From NCBI GenBank assembly GCA_022820025.1, contig JAJEGF010000076.1, positions 1-43,890 on the forward strand: DNA of 43,890 bases, read 5' to 3'. The position numbers were made by a program, and so were the translations under genes. The notes under the pieces were generated by a model. The model did no database searches. It was not told where the DNA came from and worked only from the letters and a program-made list of their open reading frames with translations. This document shows, one piece after another, positions 1-8,368 of this stretch (positions are counted from its first letter, which is position 1; every line of letters starts with the position of its first letter). The stretch comes from Chloroflexota bacterium (GTDB lineage: Bacteria; Chloroflexota; UBA11872).

Positions 1-1
1 C

Positions 2-280
2 TTGACGGCAATCGAGTCTGCGCTGCCGACGTTTGCGACCAAAGCCGACATTCAGGCGCTGCGAGTCGAGATGCAGGCGATGCGGACTGAGTGGAAGTCT
101 GACCTTGGTGAGCTGCGGTCGGAGTGGAGGGCTGAGTTTGGCGAGTTAAAGGCCGAACTGCACGCGCGGGAGGCGCGGCTGATCAAGTGGGTTACCGGTC
201 TGGTGGTGGCCGGGGCGGCCGCGGCGGCCGGGGTGGCGATTGCGGTGAACCAGATTATCGGACCTGGGGTCGGGGGCTGA
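2..280 (+). CDS. DUF1640-like coiled-coil membrane protein, 5'-truncated by the window edge
   Basis: The frame is open from the first bases and ends at TGA 278-280. The visible 92 residues contain FATKADIQALR, followed by a charged, Ala/Leu/Glu-rich helix likely to form a coiled coil. They end in one hydrophobic segment (VTGLVVAGAAAAAGVAIAV) and a short tail. This is the layout of DUF1640/CCDC90-like bacterial proteins: a head, an ATK-x-D-L-type helix, and a C-terminal membrane anchor. The head segment (FDTLRAAR-type) seen in the relative at 22155-22592 is absent here, so the true start probably lies upstream of the window. The TTG at position 2 is only the first possible start. Function is unknown; the C-terminal segment should anchor the protein in the membrane. 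Confidence 0.6.
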   Translation: MTAIESALPTFATKADIQALRVEMQAMRTEWKSDLGELRSEWRAEFGELKAELHAREARLIKWVTGLVVAGAAAAAGVAIAVNQIIGPGVGG

Positions 281-412
281 TCAGGGCCGCCGGACGTTGG
301 GGCTGGGTGTCGGCGGTATAGTTGATGATGGTCAGGAGGGTCACGGCCATGAGACCCACGGGATTCGTCTCCCTGACCACGTTCTTTTTTCAACGCAAGC
401 GCTGAGGTAGAC

Positions 413-2014
413 GTGAATACGGAGAACGCGGGCCGCGAGTTTCCGGGCGAGTACCGGCTGAACGTTGAAGACTTCGGGCCGATTGGCAAGGCCAGCGTGG
501 ACCTGCGGCCGCTGACGGTGTTCATTGGTCCAAGCAACACCGGAAAGTCGTATTTGGCGACGCTGGTGTACGCACTGCATCAGTGTTTTGGCGAAGGGAA
601 AAAACATACTTACGGGGACCGACTACTGAGTTTGATCTTGGACCGATTCATTAATTCAGAATCCACCAAAGAAACGGACGACATACTTAAGCACTATGGT
701 GATTGGCTGCTACGTCGGGATAATGGGCGAGTGCGAAACAACCCACAATTCGCTACGAGTCCCGAGCTTGGTTTCCCGATGCAGGTGGACTCGCGAATCC
801 GTAGCGTGTTTGAGCAAGTGAACGACTTTGGCAACTATATCACGAGCAGGATTTCTGGGTACTTCGGTTTCGGGGCTGAAGAAATCGATCTGCTGATACG
901 ACGATCGAAAGATGTGTCGGATGCCAGAGTCGAATTATCTATTCCTCGGATGGCCGGCGACGGGATCGTTGGATATAGCATTAGAATCAACGAAGAAGGG
1001 GTTGCATTTTCGGGGCATATTGGCGGCGCTGATCAAGTCGTCGACGAAATCGAACGATCCGCCGCTCTTCATGACACGTCATTGAATCTGAGATATCTGC
1101 GACGGTCGGCGCGACAGGCCGTCGACGACGATGAAGACCTGAAGTTCTCGCTTTCACGACTCATGGAAGCTGCGTTCAAGGAGTTGACAAGACCGATAAA
1201 TCGCAACGCGTATTACCTGCCGGCTGATCGAACCGGTGGCATGCACACCCATAAGTCCGTGGTTAGAGCCTTGATCCAAAGTGCTCCATTCAGGACGTCG
1301 AGCCTGACTGCCGGTAGTCCTCTATTCTCAGGAGTATTGGGAGATTTTTTGAGTGAACTGGTCGAGTTGAATCCAATTCGGATGGGGAGGCAGACAAAGT
1401 CTCGGCGTGTTCCCGCTCGGCTCAGCGACGAATTGGCGACGAGTCTGGAGCATGACGTCCTTGAGGGCGCCGTGCGGATGGAAGACGCAGGGAGCGGTTA
1501 CCCGACCTTCGATTACCGCCCGGATGGCTGGGATCGGTCCCTGTCCCTGGTGCAGGCGTCTTCCATGGTCGCCGAGCTAGCGCCGGTGGTGCTGTACTTG
1601 CGGCACCTTGTCCGACCAGACGACGTTCTCATCATCGAAGAACCGGAGTCGAATTTGCATCCGGCCATGCAGGTTGAGTTCACACGGCAGCTTGCGGGGC
1701 TGGTGCGGGCCGGGATTCGGGTGATCGTGACGACGCATAGCGAGTGGGTTCTGCAAGAGTTGGCCAACGTGGTGCGGGCGTCGGAGCTACCGGAAGGTGA
1801 GCGAGCGGGAATCGCCGGCGGCGAGGTAGCGCTGGATGCCAGCCAGGTTGGGGCCTGGTTTTTCAAGCCGGAGCCGAACGGCGAGGGTTCCACGGTAAGC
1901 GAGATCGGTCTCCACGAAGAATCCGGCCTTTACCCGACCGACTTCGAAGACGTGGCCGTGGCGATGCATAACGACTGGGCCACGATTTTCAGCCGACTTG
2001 GGGAGACTGAGTGA
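413..2014 (+). CDS. AAA/ABC-type ATPase (AAA_15/AAA_21, OLD-like), putative defence protein
   Basis: This 533-residue protein has a Walker A motif GPSNTGKS at residues 39-46. A C-terminal block carries an ABC-like signature region (around SLSLVQASSMVAEL), a Walker B run VLIIEEPESNLHP and the switch histidine of TTHS. This split-ATPase arrangement is shared by OLD, RecF/SMC-like and AAA_15 proteins found in many anti-phage systems. The middle of the protein (around YYLPADRTGGMH) is typical of the group, but I cannot assign it a function. The GTG start at 413 is preceded by GAGG five bases upstream. The stop codon overlaps the next gene's GTG start (GTGA), so the two products are probably made together. 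Codons about 60-300 are richer in A+T than the flanks, a sign of transfer. It could regulate or load the nuclease-like partner; that role is inferred. Confidence 0.8.
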   Translation: MNTENAGREFPGEYRLNVEDFGPIGKASVDLRPLTVFIGPSNTGKSYLATLVYALHQCFGEGKKHTYGDRLLSLILDRFINSESTKETDDILKHYGDWLLRRDNGRVRNNPQFATSPELGFPMQVDSRIRSVFEQVNDFGNYITSRISGYFGFGAEEIDLLIRRSKDVSDARVELSIPRMAGDGIVGYSIRINEEGVAFSGHIGGADQVVDEIERSAALHDTSLNLRYLRRSARQAVDDDEDLKFSLSRLMEAAFKELTRPINRNAYYLPADRTGGMHTHKSVVRALIQSAPFRTSSLTAGSPLFSGVLGDFLSELVELNPIRMGRQTKSRRVPARLSDELATSLEHDVLEGAVRMEDAGSGYPTFDYRPDGWDRSLSLVQASSMVAELAPVVLYLRHLVRPDDVLIIEEPESNLHPAMQVEFTRQLAGLVRAGIRVIVTTHSEWVLQELANVVRASELPEGERAGIAGGEVALDASQVGAWFFKPEPNGEGSTVSEIGLHEESGLYPTDFEDVAVAMHNDWATIFSRLGETE

Positions 2015-2484
2015 GCGGACTCGTTAGACGAGTCCACGCGAATGTGGACTGCAGGTGCATCGTCACGCGGATTCGCAAGGAAGGCTGTCGAGCATCTCTT
2101 GAGGATGCACCTGAGCCATACGTGATCGTCGACTTGGACACGCCGGGGTCGCCGCTTGGCCCTTCGGACGAACGCTGCGACTACCTGTTCGTGGCCAACG
2201 CTGCCGATCTCGCCGGGTGGGTGGCGCCGCTGGAGTTGAAGCGAGGCAAGTTTGATGCCGGCCAGATTGCTGATCAACTACAAGCTGGGGCCGGGGCCGC
2301 GGAGAGACTCGTGCCACCGAACTTCGCGGTTGAGTTCCGACCGATTGCGGTGTTCGGCGGCGGAACCACCAAGGCAGAGCGGATCGAGGCGCAGAAAAAG
2401 AAAAACTGGGTCCGCTTTCGCGGGTCGGCTCGGGAAATGCGCCTTATGAAATCCGGCCAGAAGCTCGCCGACCAACTTAGATAG
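2011..2484 (+). CDS. Small PD-(D/E)xK nuclease-like partner of the ATPase
   Basis: The 157-residue product starts at GTG 2011 inside the stop region of the ATPase gene (GTGA overlap) and has GGGGAG six bases upstream. It contains CDYLFV (Asp57), then PLELKRG (Glu75, Lys77) and a following helix with IADQLQAG. Acid, then E-x-K, then a helix with Gln is the core layout of the PD-(D/E)xK nuclease superfamily. The length would fit a minimal catalytic domain with no extra DNA-binding module. There are four Cys residues in the first 56 positions (14, 16, 26, 56), but no clear zinc knuckle. I do not recognise a named family. A nuclease effector controlled by the ATPase is the natural reading, but it rests only on the motif and gene coupling. 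A non-catalytic adaptor remains possible. Confidence 0.6.
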   Translation: MSGLVRRVHANVDCRCIVTRIRKEGCRASLEDAPEPYVIVDLDTPGSPLGPSDERCDYLFVANAADLAGWVAPLELKRGKFDAGQIADQLQAGAGAAERLVPPNFAVEFRPIAVFGGGTTKAERIEAQKKKNWVRFRGSAREMRLMKSGQKLADQLR

Positions 2485-2735
2485 TCACGTCGCGATGGGC
2501 CATGGAGGATTTCCCAGTCTTGCTGCGTGCGGCAGTGCGTGGAGTTTGAGCTGGGGCGATAGCCGGCGTAATTGACAATGGCCTCAAAGCCTACGGTCAG
2601 CGGGTCCACGACCAGGACGAAGCGCTCGGAGATGGCCCGCAGAATCGGGTTGCCTCTTCGGAATCGCTTCACAGATTGAACGTAGCAACGCCGATCTAAC
2701 GTTCCACATCGACCGTCGCCTCACTGCCTGCGTAA

Positions 2736-3929
2736 TCACGCCGGTTGGTCCCAATCCTCCGTCAAATGCTGCTCCACATCTGATATGCACATACCGCGAC
2801 GTTCGACAGTAAATTGAATTTCGAGTACACACGAAATGGGATCGATAATATTGTCGCCAAAAAGTGAACCTTCCAGCCTAAGCGAGCCAGGCTCCTTCGA
2901 TCCGAATAGTATCGGATCCGAGAGCCAAGTCTCATCTCGAGGTCGAATGTCACCAAAGTCAATCTCGACCGTCCATTGTTCGCCATATTCCGAAACTTCA
3001 GGACTAGATCCGTCGTGGTGCAAATACGAAAGCGCTGACGTCATATAGAAGTCTCTCGAGCGACTTGGTTTGTAGATTCCATCTCGAATAGACAGACCAT
3101 CAAACTTGGCAATTGATCCCTTAAATACGACACGTCGGGCAACTGTGCCACTGACATTACGAACCACTAACCCCACGGGTGTCAGCAGAGCTGCGTCGGA
3201 AGAATAAGAGATAATCTCACGTGAGTATTCTTGGTTGATATCCATGTTGAATATGTAATCCGGAATCCGAATACTCAGGAGACCTGATCTTTCAGTCGAA
3301 TACCGAGGCTTAATTTCAAATGTATCCCCAGGAAGTTTGGGATCGAGAACGAGGGACTTGACGTCGATCGACGAGGACAGTGGAGTCTTTTTCTTAAGGT
3401 CGGCCCACTCAAGATAGAGTTGCGGCGAATCTATTGGATGGGAACCAGTGGACATGCGCGGCATATTCACTATCTCGTCTGGACTCGCTGTGTCGGTTGC
3501 GCTTCCACGTCTAATGTAGACAGCGTGCCTCGCTACCTTTCCATACGTCCCGTGAACGAAGAGGGGTGGCTCTTGATCAAAAATCTCTAGCAGGCCGAGT
3601 TCTACCCCCTGAAACGAGATCTGTCGATATTGGAAGTTCACTGACCTATTGGTTTTATGGTTTACAAACTGTTGAAGATTGGCGTCGTCTAAGTGATTGC
3701 ACACTCCGACTACAGTACAGCGTTGGCCCGGGACCTCCTGGACTCCTATGAGTATGTAAGCATTTGAGTTCCGTGACGTATTGGCAAAGGCAAGTATATC
3801 TTTGAGAAGTTCGCTCTTCGTCTTCTTATCGGCACCATCAAACTCATATTGATCGCGCTTGAAGTCTAGGGCGACGCTCTCTTCTTCGTGTAGGAGTCGT
3901 TCAATGAGTTCATGGTCAGGCGACTTCAT
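2736..3929 (-). CDS. Schlafen AlbA_2 domain protein with beta-rich C-terminal domain
   Basis: The N-terminal 150 residues match the AlbA_2 (divergent AAA_4/Schlafen) domain: ESVALDFKR at 17-25, the helix SELLKDILAFANT at 39-51, then AYILIGV at 57-63. The Glu/Asp/Lys pattern corresponds to the acidic and basic residues linked to nucleic-acid cleavage in Schlafen-fold enzymes. The remaining 230 residues look beta-rich (for example VGLVVRNVSGTVARR) and match nothing I recognise. The ATG start shares four bases (ATGA) with the stop of the upstream restriction-modification gene, so the two are an operon with coupled translation. The gene is noticeably A+T-richer than the methylase gene, which suggests a different origin. 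It is probably an accessory nuclease or sensor of the defence cassette; that role is inference. Confidence 0.72.
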   Translation of the reverse strand: MKSPDHELIERLLHEEESVALDFKRDQYEFDGADKKTKSELLKDILAFANTSRNSNAYILIGVQEVPGQRCTVVGVCNHLDDANLQQFVNHKTNRSVNFQYRQISFQGVELGLLEIFDQEPPLFVHGTYGKVARHAVYIRRGSATDTASPDEIVNMPRMSTGSHPIDSPQLYLEWADLKKKTPLSSSIDVKSLVLDPKLPGDTFEIKPRYSTERSGLLSIRIPDYIFNMDINQEYSREIISYSSDAALLTPVGLVVRNVSGTVARRVVFKGSIAKFDGLSIRDGIYKPSRSRDFYMTSALSYLHHDGSSPEVSEYGEQWTVEIDFGDIRPRDETWLSDPILFGSKEPGSLRLEGSLFGDNIIDPISCVLEIQFTVERRGMCISDVEQHLTEDWDQPA

Positions 3930-6900
3930 GTGGAGACCTGTGTAGCTGTGTCGCCAGCGGCTAGGGCGTTCATGTAGGCGAGGATTAGGGTTTTGGTGCG
4001 GTAGTGGCCGAACTCGGCTTCGTCCTGGCGTTGGATGATGGGGAAGGTGGAGAGGATGTAGGCGGCGTCGTGGCGGGTGAGGCCGTAGAGGTGGAAGTAG
4101 AGGGCGTCGAGGCGGGCTCGGAGGTGGCGGCGTTCTTCTTCGTCCCAGGGGAAGGGTGGGGCGTGGTGGTTGAGGTCGCGGGCGAAGGGGGCCATGTCAT
4201 GGGAGGTGTAGGTGAGACGGAGGACGTGGTCTCCGACGAGGTCGGCGGCGGTGCGGTCGCCGAAGGGGCGGTTGTAGGCGTCGGGAGCGATGAACGGAAG
4301 CTGCTCGATCATGTACAGCTTGATATGGGTGGCCGGAATCTTCTGACGCGCAACGAAGTCGAAACTCAAGCTGTTGAGATTAGCCAGTATCAACGCTGCA
4401 TCTCGCGCTTCAAGATTGGCGTCTTCAGGTAGGAGGACAGGCAACGTATCAAGACAACCTACCTGTGGAACCATCGAGGCAATCATGGTTCGGACGTTGG
4501 TCGATGCCGTGATCTCCTTGAAGGTCAGCAAGTATTGGAGTTCGTGGGTGGCAGCGTGCTCGCGCTGATTCACCCAGAAACGCGGACGCGGCGAAAAGCC
4601 TGGGTCGCAATACTCAGCATCGGAAGTTCTAACTGGCTGTCCGGGACGGAATAGATTGCTCGTGCGGGTAGCGATGCTGGCAGCGCGGTGGTCGAATGCT
4701 TGAACCATCTTGCCCTCGTACAGTGGTACGTATGTTTCCTCACCCCTCTTCCAGCGACCACCGGCTACGGGGTATGCCCCATCGGCTTCGAGTTGGGCGG
4801 CAGTGCGAAAGAGATCCGAGTCGTTCTGCGAGTGAAAGAGGCCCTGTCGATACTTCACCGGCCATAGCTTGTCCTCGTCATCGTCAGAGTGGTCCACGAG
4901 GACGGGGTGGCGCTGGTAGATGCGGCGGGTGAGGTCGGCGTCGCGGCGGGTTCGGAAGACGGGGGCGGTGCCGGTGTTGGGATTGACGCGGGCGAAGTCG
5001 TCGGGCGACAGGGTGAAGGCGCGGTCGGGGTCACTGATGGCGTCGGTACCGGGTAGGAAAAAGCCGCAGCGGGTCTCGGGAAATGTGCGCTGGGGGCCGC
5101 CGACGATGAGGGCGCAGAACTTGAAGCGGGAATCAATGTCGGGGAAGAAGGGCGGCTGATCGGTTCCCAAGCGGCGATTCTCGAAGTCGTAGATGCCGGC
5201 GACGCGGCCGGTGGTGGAGACGGATTGGAAGAAGCGGGCGGCGGTGCGGTCGGCGTAGATGCCGGAGGGGGTGAGGAGGCCGACGAGGCCGTTGGGTCTG
5301 ACGAGGCGCAGGGAGCGTTCGACGAAGAGGGAATACAGGTTGATGTCGCCGCCGCCGAGCAAGGGGTAGTGGCCGGAGGCGCGGACGACCTTGCCGAGCT
5401 GGTCGGCGCGGGCCTTGGCTGCGTCGAAGGCCGCGGCCAGCGGGTCGCCCTGGTCGCGCAGGCGCTTGATGCCCTGGCGGCGGGCGGCGGCGGTGGGGGC
5501 GCGGGCGAGGTCGGGATCGCGGGTGGCGAACCATTCGACTTCCTGGAGCTTGATGCGGTCCCAAGGGGGATTGCCGATGACGGCGTCGAAGCCGCCCGAG
5601 GGAACGTCGTCCTGCCAGCGTTGCCATACGCCGGGGAATGCGGCTTCCCAGTGGAGAAACGCTTCCTCGTCGGCTATCGAGCGTGCCTCGGTCCATCGAT
5701 CGCGAAAGGCCGACGAGTCGTTTTCCGGGTGGTCGGCGGGGTTCTGCGCCAGAAGTTCATAGGCGCGGCTGGGATCCGCGCCCAGCGTCTCGGCGATCGG
5801 TGCTTCGAAAATCGCGCGCTGTCGGACCTTCATTCCGGCCGTCAGCCAGCGAAGGCCGCCAAGCGTGTCGAGGAACCCGCGAACATCGTCCGTGGCGGAC
5901 TCGACAGCCTCGAACAACGACTGAGATTCGTGGACTTCCGACACGTCAGCGTCTGAGAGCTGTTCAATCTGCTGCATTCCCTGGGCAGCGTTCTCGACGC
6001 CCTGCAGGGCGCTGGCCGCGAACATAGGAACTTTGAGCCTCTGTAGCTCCTCCTTGGCGTCGGCGATACGGAGGCCGAGGAGGGAGTCGCCGCAGCGGAG
6101 GTGGTGGTCCAAAAAGGAAAGGGGCGCGCCGACGGTGAAGCTGTGGAGCCAGAGGGAGACCTTGGCGAGCTCGACGGTGAGCGGGTTCTTGTCGACGCCG
6201 TAGATGCAGCGCTTGAGGACGAGGCGGCGGATGATGGCCTGGTCGGTGAGCTGGGCCTCGTTGACCTTCCAGTTGGACTGGCGGGCACGGTGCAGGATGT
6301 CGGCGCGGATGGCAGCGACGCGGTCGAGCAGGGGCGACTGGTAGGGATCGTCGTCGGGCAACCAGTCGGGGACGGCGGGGGCGAACTCGACCAAGTCGGC
6401 GATGTAGTCGGTGAGGAAGTCGACGGCGCTGACGAGGAAGTGGCCGCTGCCCATGGCGGGGTCGAGGACCTTGAGATCGAGGACGGCCTGGGCCGGATCC
6501 AGCCGGGCTAGCTCAGCCTTGCGCTCGGCCTTGGGGCGGCGGTCGCTCCGAAGCTCGTTGGCCCTGGTCTCGAAGGCGTCCAGTCGTTCCTCGATGAGCG
6601 GCGTGAGGGTCTGGTCGACGATGAGATCCACGAGGTCCTGCGGGGTGTAGAAGCTGCCGCTGTCCTTGCGGGCGTAGGGGTTGGGGCGGACGTGGACCCG
6701 GCCGTGGGCGTCCTGGACGGGTTCCTGTTCGAGCAGGCGTTCGTAGATGGAGCCGAGTTGCTGGACGGACATGTCGCGGTAGTTGACGTAGCCGGGCTGG
6801 CCGTCGGTATCGGTGTGGCTGAGGTCGTGGACGACGTCGGCGATGACGGCGTCGGGGAGGCGGACTTGGTTGAGCAGCGGGGCGGCGTCTTGGGCGAAGA

Positions 6901-7951
6901 GGCCGCCGTTGTAGGGCGGGAGGCCGATGGACTGGTCGCCGACGTCGATCAGGCGAGACAGTGTGCTCAGGTGGTCGTAGTAGCTGGAGGCGACGCCGGA
7001 GAAGGTGTCGTTACGGGCCTTGCGGGCGGCGACGTCGTCACGGACGCGCTTGCGGAGGCCGTAGTCGTCGTAGGCGGCGTCGTTGACGGGGAGGAGGCCG
7101 CGGTCTTCGGCGTAGAGGACGAAGAGCAGGCGGTAGAGAAAGATGAGGGCGGCTTCGCGGATTTCGGGCATGGGGCGGTGGGCGGCGTCGGCGAGGGCCT
7201 GGAGGAGGCGGGGAAAGACGCGCTGGAACACGATGCCGGCGAGGCTCTGGGCGACGCGCTGTTCGTAGCGTTTGCCCTCGGCGAGCGCGGTTTCGACAAA
7301 GGTGGCGTCGGCACCGGGGCGGCGGAGGAAGGCGGCGCGGCGGAAGAGGAGGTGGAAGGTGCGGAGGGCGTCTTCGTCGTCGTCGCTTAGGAGGGTTTCA
7401 AGGTCGGCTTCGTAGTAGGCGGTGGCGTGGGGGCGGGTTTTCTGGTCGTAGAGCCGCCAGACGGCGCCGTTGGTGAGGATGCCCCAGCGGAGGTGGCCGT
7501 CGGTGACGGTTTCGGCGGTGGACAGGTAGCGCAGGATCTGGGCGTGGGGGGATGAGGCCTTGGTTCCCTTGCCCTGGCCGCGGGTGTCGAGGGGCGTGCG
7601 GAAGCTCTTGAGCTCGGCGACGGCGAGGCCTTCGAGGTAGGGGGTGGTCTCAGAAGCGCCGGCGCGGGTTTTGGCCTGGGTGTCGGGGAAGAGAAGGAGG
7701 TCGGGACGGTCTTCGCCGCCCGGGGCGGTTGGCTGGGGGAGGTCGTCGGTCCAGCCGAGGAGTTGGAGCAGGGGGCGAATGAGGTCCTGTTCGGTGTGGT
7801 GTTCGTTGGGGTTGTGGGTGGCGGCGAAGTCGTGGAAGAGGCGGTCGGCCCGATCACGAAAGTCCTGGAAGGCGGAGGCCTGGGCGCGGCGTTCAGGGGT
7901 TTGGCGGATGCCGTCCGTGAGGAAGTACTGGGTGAAGAGGTGGCCGGGCAT
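3926..7951 (-). CDS. Single-chain restriction-modification enzyme, Eco57I-like (type IIG or related)
   Basis: This is a 1341-residue protein with all modules in one chain. Residues 1-170 carry a PD-(D/E)xK-type nuclease pattern: RPDLLLF with Asp94, then AELK with Glu113/Lys115 and Gln138 in the next helix. An adenine methyltransferase follows, with the SAM motif DPAMGSGHFL at 497-506, GVDKNPLTVELAK near 585-597 and catalytic NPPW at 794-797, the motif of N6-adenine methylases. The C-terminal 450 residues would hold target recognition. Family knowledge: such enzymes methylate one DNA motif and cut unmodified DNA. The length exceeds a typical 900-1100 aa type IIG enzyme, so a BREX PglX-like or DISARM-like methylase role is an alternative, although no other BREX or DISARM gene is visible. 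It is followed directly by the AlbA_2 gene. Confidence 0.8.
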   Translation of the reverse strand: MPGHLFTQYFLTDGIRQTPERRAQASAFQDFRDRADRLFHDFAATHNPNEHHTEQDLIRPLLQLLGWTDDLPQPTAPGGEDRPDLLLFPDTQAKTRAGASETTPYLEGLAVAELKSFRTPLDTRGQGKGTKASSPHAQILRYLSTAETVTDGHLRWGILTNGAVWRLYDQKTRPHATAYYEADLETLLSDDDEDALRTFHLLFRRAAFLRRPGADATFVETALAEGKRYEQRVAQSLAGIVFQRVFPRLLQALADAAHRPMPEIREAALIFLYRLLFVLYAEDRGLLPVNDAAYDDYGLRKRVRDDVAARKARNDTFSGVASSYYDHLSTLSRLIDVGDQSIGLPPYNGGLFAQDAAPLLNQVRLPDAVIADVVHDLSHTDTDGQPGYVNYRDMSVQQLGSIYERLLEQEPVQDAHGRVHVRPNPYARKDSGSFYTPQDLVDLIVDQTLTPLIEERLDAFETRANELRSDRRPKAERKAELARLDPAQAVLDLKVLDPAMGSGHFLVSAVDFLTDYIADLVEFAPAVPDWLPDDDPYQSPLLDRVAAIRADILHRARQSNWKVNEAQLTDQAIIRRLVLKRCIYGVDKNPLTVELAKVSLWLHSFTVGAPLSFLDHHLRCGDSLLGLRIADAKEELQRLKVPMFAASALQGVENAAQGMQQIEQLSDADVSEVHESQSLFEAVESATDDVRGFLDTLGGLRWLTAGMKVRQRAIFEAPIAETLGADPSRAYELLAQNPADHPENDSSAFRDRWTEARSIADEEAFLHWEAAFPGVWQRWQDDVPSGGFDAVIGNPPWDRIKLQEVEWFATRDPDLARAPTAAARRQGIKRLRDQGDPLAAAFDAAKARADQLGKVVRASGHYPLLGGGDINLYSLFVERSLRLVRPNGLVGLLTPSGIYADRTAARFFQSVSTTGRVAGIYDFENRRLGTDQPPFFPDIDSRFKFCALIVGGPQRTFPETRCGFFLPGTDAISDPDRAFTLSPDDFARVNPNTGTAPVFRTRRDADLTRRIYQRHPVLVDHSDDDEDKLWPVKYRQGLFHSQNDSDLFRTAAQLEADGAYPVAGGRWKRGEETYVPLYEGKMVQAFDHRAASIATRTSNLFRPGQPVRTSDAEYCDPGFSPRPRFWVNQREHAATHELQYLLTFKEITASTNVRTMIASMVPQVGCLDTLPVLLPEDANLEARDAALILANLNSLSFDFVARQKIPATHIKLYMIEQLPFIAPDAYNRPFGDRTAADLVGDHVLRLTYTSHDMAPFARDLNHHAPPFPWDEEERRHLRARLDALYFHLYGLTRHDAAYILSTFPIIQRQDEAEFGHYRTKTLILAYMNALAAGDTATQVST

Positions 7952-8227
7952 GGGGGTGGGGGGAATTGGGTATGGGGGAGTATCGCGTGTTTGGATTGCG
8001 GGAGGGGAGAGGGATGAGAGGGGAGCAGTGAGAGCGGAGGGGAGGTTGGGAGCGCTGGGAGCGGTTGGTTGCCAGGGGTGGCTTGGGTGTCCTTTTGTGG
8101 TGGGTTGCTGCTGGGTCCCGGCCGGGGACGCCGGGATGTCGGAGGAAGAGGAAGACGGGCGGGTAGCAGACGCCGCCCGTGCGTCGGAGGGAGAAGACGG
8201 AGGATTGGGGTTCGGTGCTTCATCCCG

Positions 8228-8283
8228 CGGTGGTTCGACACGCCCCTCCGAGGGACTCCGCGGCGGCTCACCACGAACGGTGG
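8228..8283. repeat. Dispersed-repeat-like element (GTGGTTCGACA...CTCACCACGAACGG)
   Basis: The stretch contains GTGGTTCGACA, about 25 bases with CCCTCCGAGGGACTCCGCGG, then GGCTCACCACGAACGGTGGG. The outer parts resemble the short 'GTTCGACAGGCTCACCACGAACGG' repeat seen between genes in many high-GC bacterial genomes, here interrupted by an insertion. I recall that resemblance from general knowledge and have not searched for it. No second copy is in this window. Confidence 0.35.
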
Positions 8284-8311
8284 GATTGGGCGGGGTTGGG
8301 TGCGCGGAAGA

Positions 8312-8344
8312 CCCCTCACCCTGACCCTCTCCCCTTGGAGAGGG
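8312..8344. repeat. Palindromic intergenic repeat, copy 1 (CCCTCACCC...CCCTCTCC/GGAGAGGG)
   Basis: The sequence CCCTCACCCTGA is followed by a hairpin with an 8-bp stem (8325-8332 pairing with 8337-8344, CCCTCTCC/GGAGAGGG) and a CCTT loop. It is the same type of element as the two copies at 14259-14304 and 14375-14420, which have a 10-bp stem and a GGA loop. It has no U-run, so a classical terminator is unlikely; a REP-like dispersed element fits better. Confidence 0.6.
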
Positions 8345-8368
8345 ATTAAGAGCGTGGTTGGGAGGGCC

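Larger units (their letters stand above)
7952..8368. other. 417-bp intergenic stretch with mosaic repeats
   Basis: No convincing gene lies here. Frames that stay open across it are Pro/Ala/Arg-rich products of high G+C. The left part is purine-rich on the plus strand. The right half contains two repeat-like elements, described separately at 8228-8283 and 8312-8344. It lies upstream of the restriction-modification gene (start 7951) and downstream of vapC, so it should include the promoter of the R-M/AlbA_2 operon. I could not point to clear -35/-10 boxes. Confidence 0.6.

Noticed and set aside
2274..2672. Minus-strand 132-codon frame opposite the end of the small nuclease-like gene
   Set aside because: Most of it is antisense to the coupled plus-strand gene; only the first third lies in the gap, and it has no start signal or family match. 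The possible remnant is mentioned as a weak finding.
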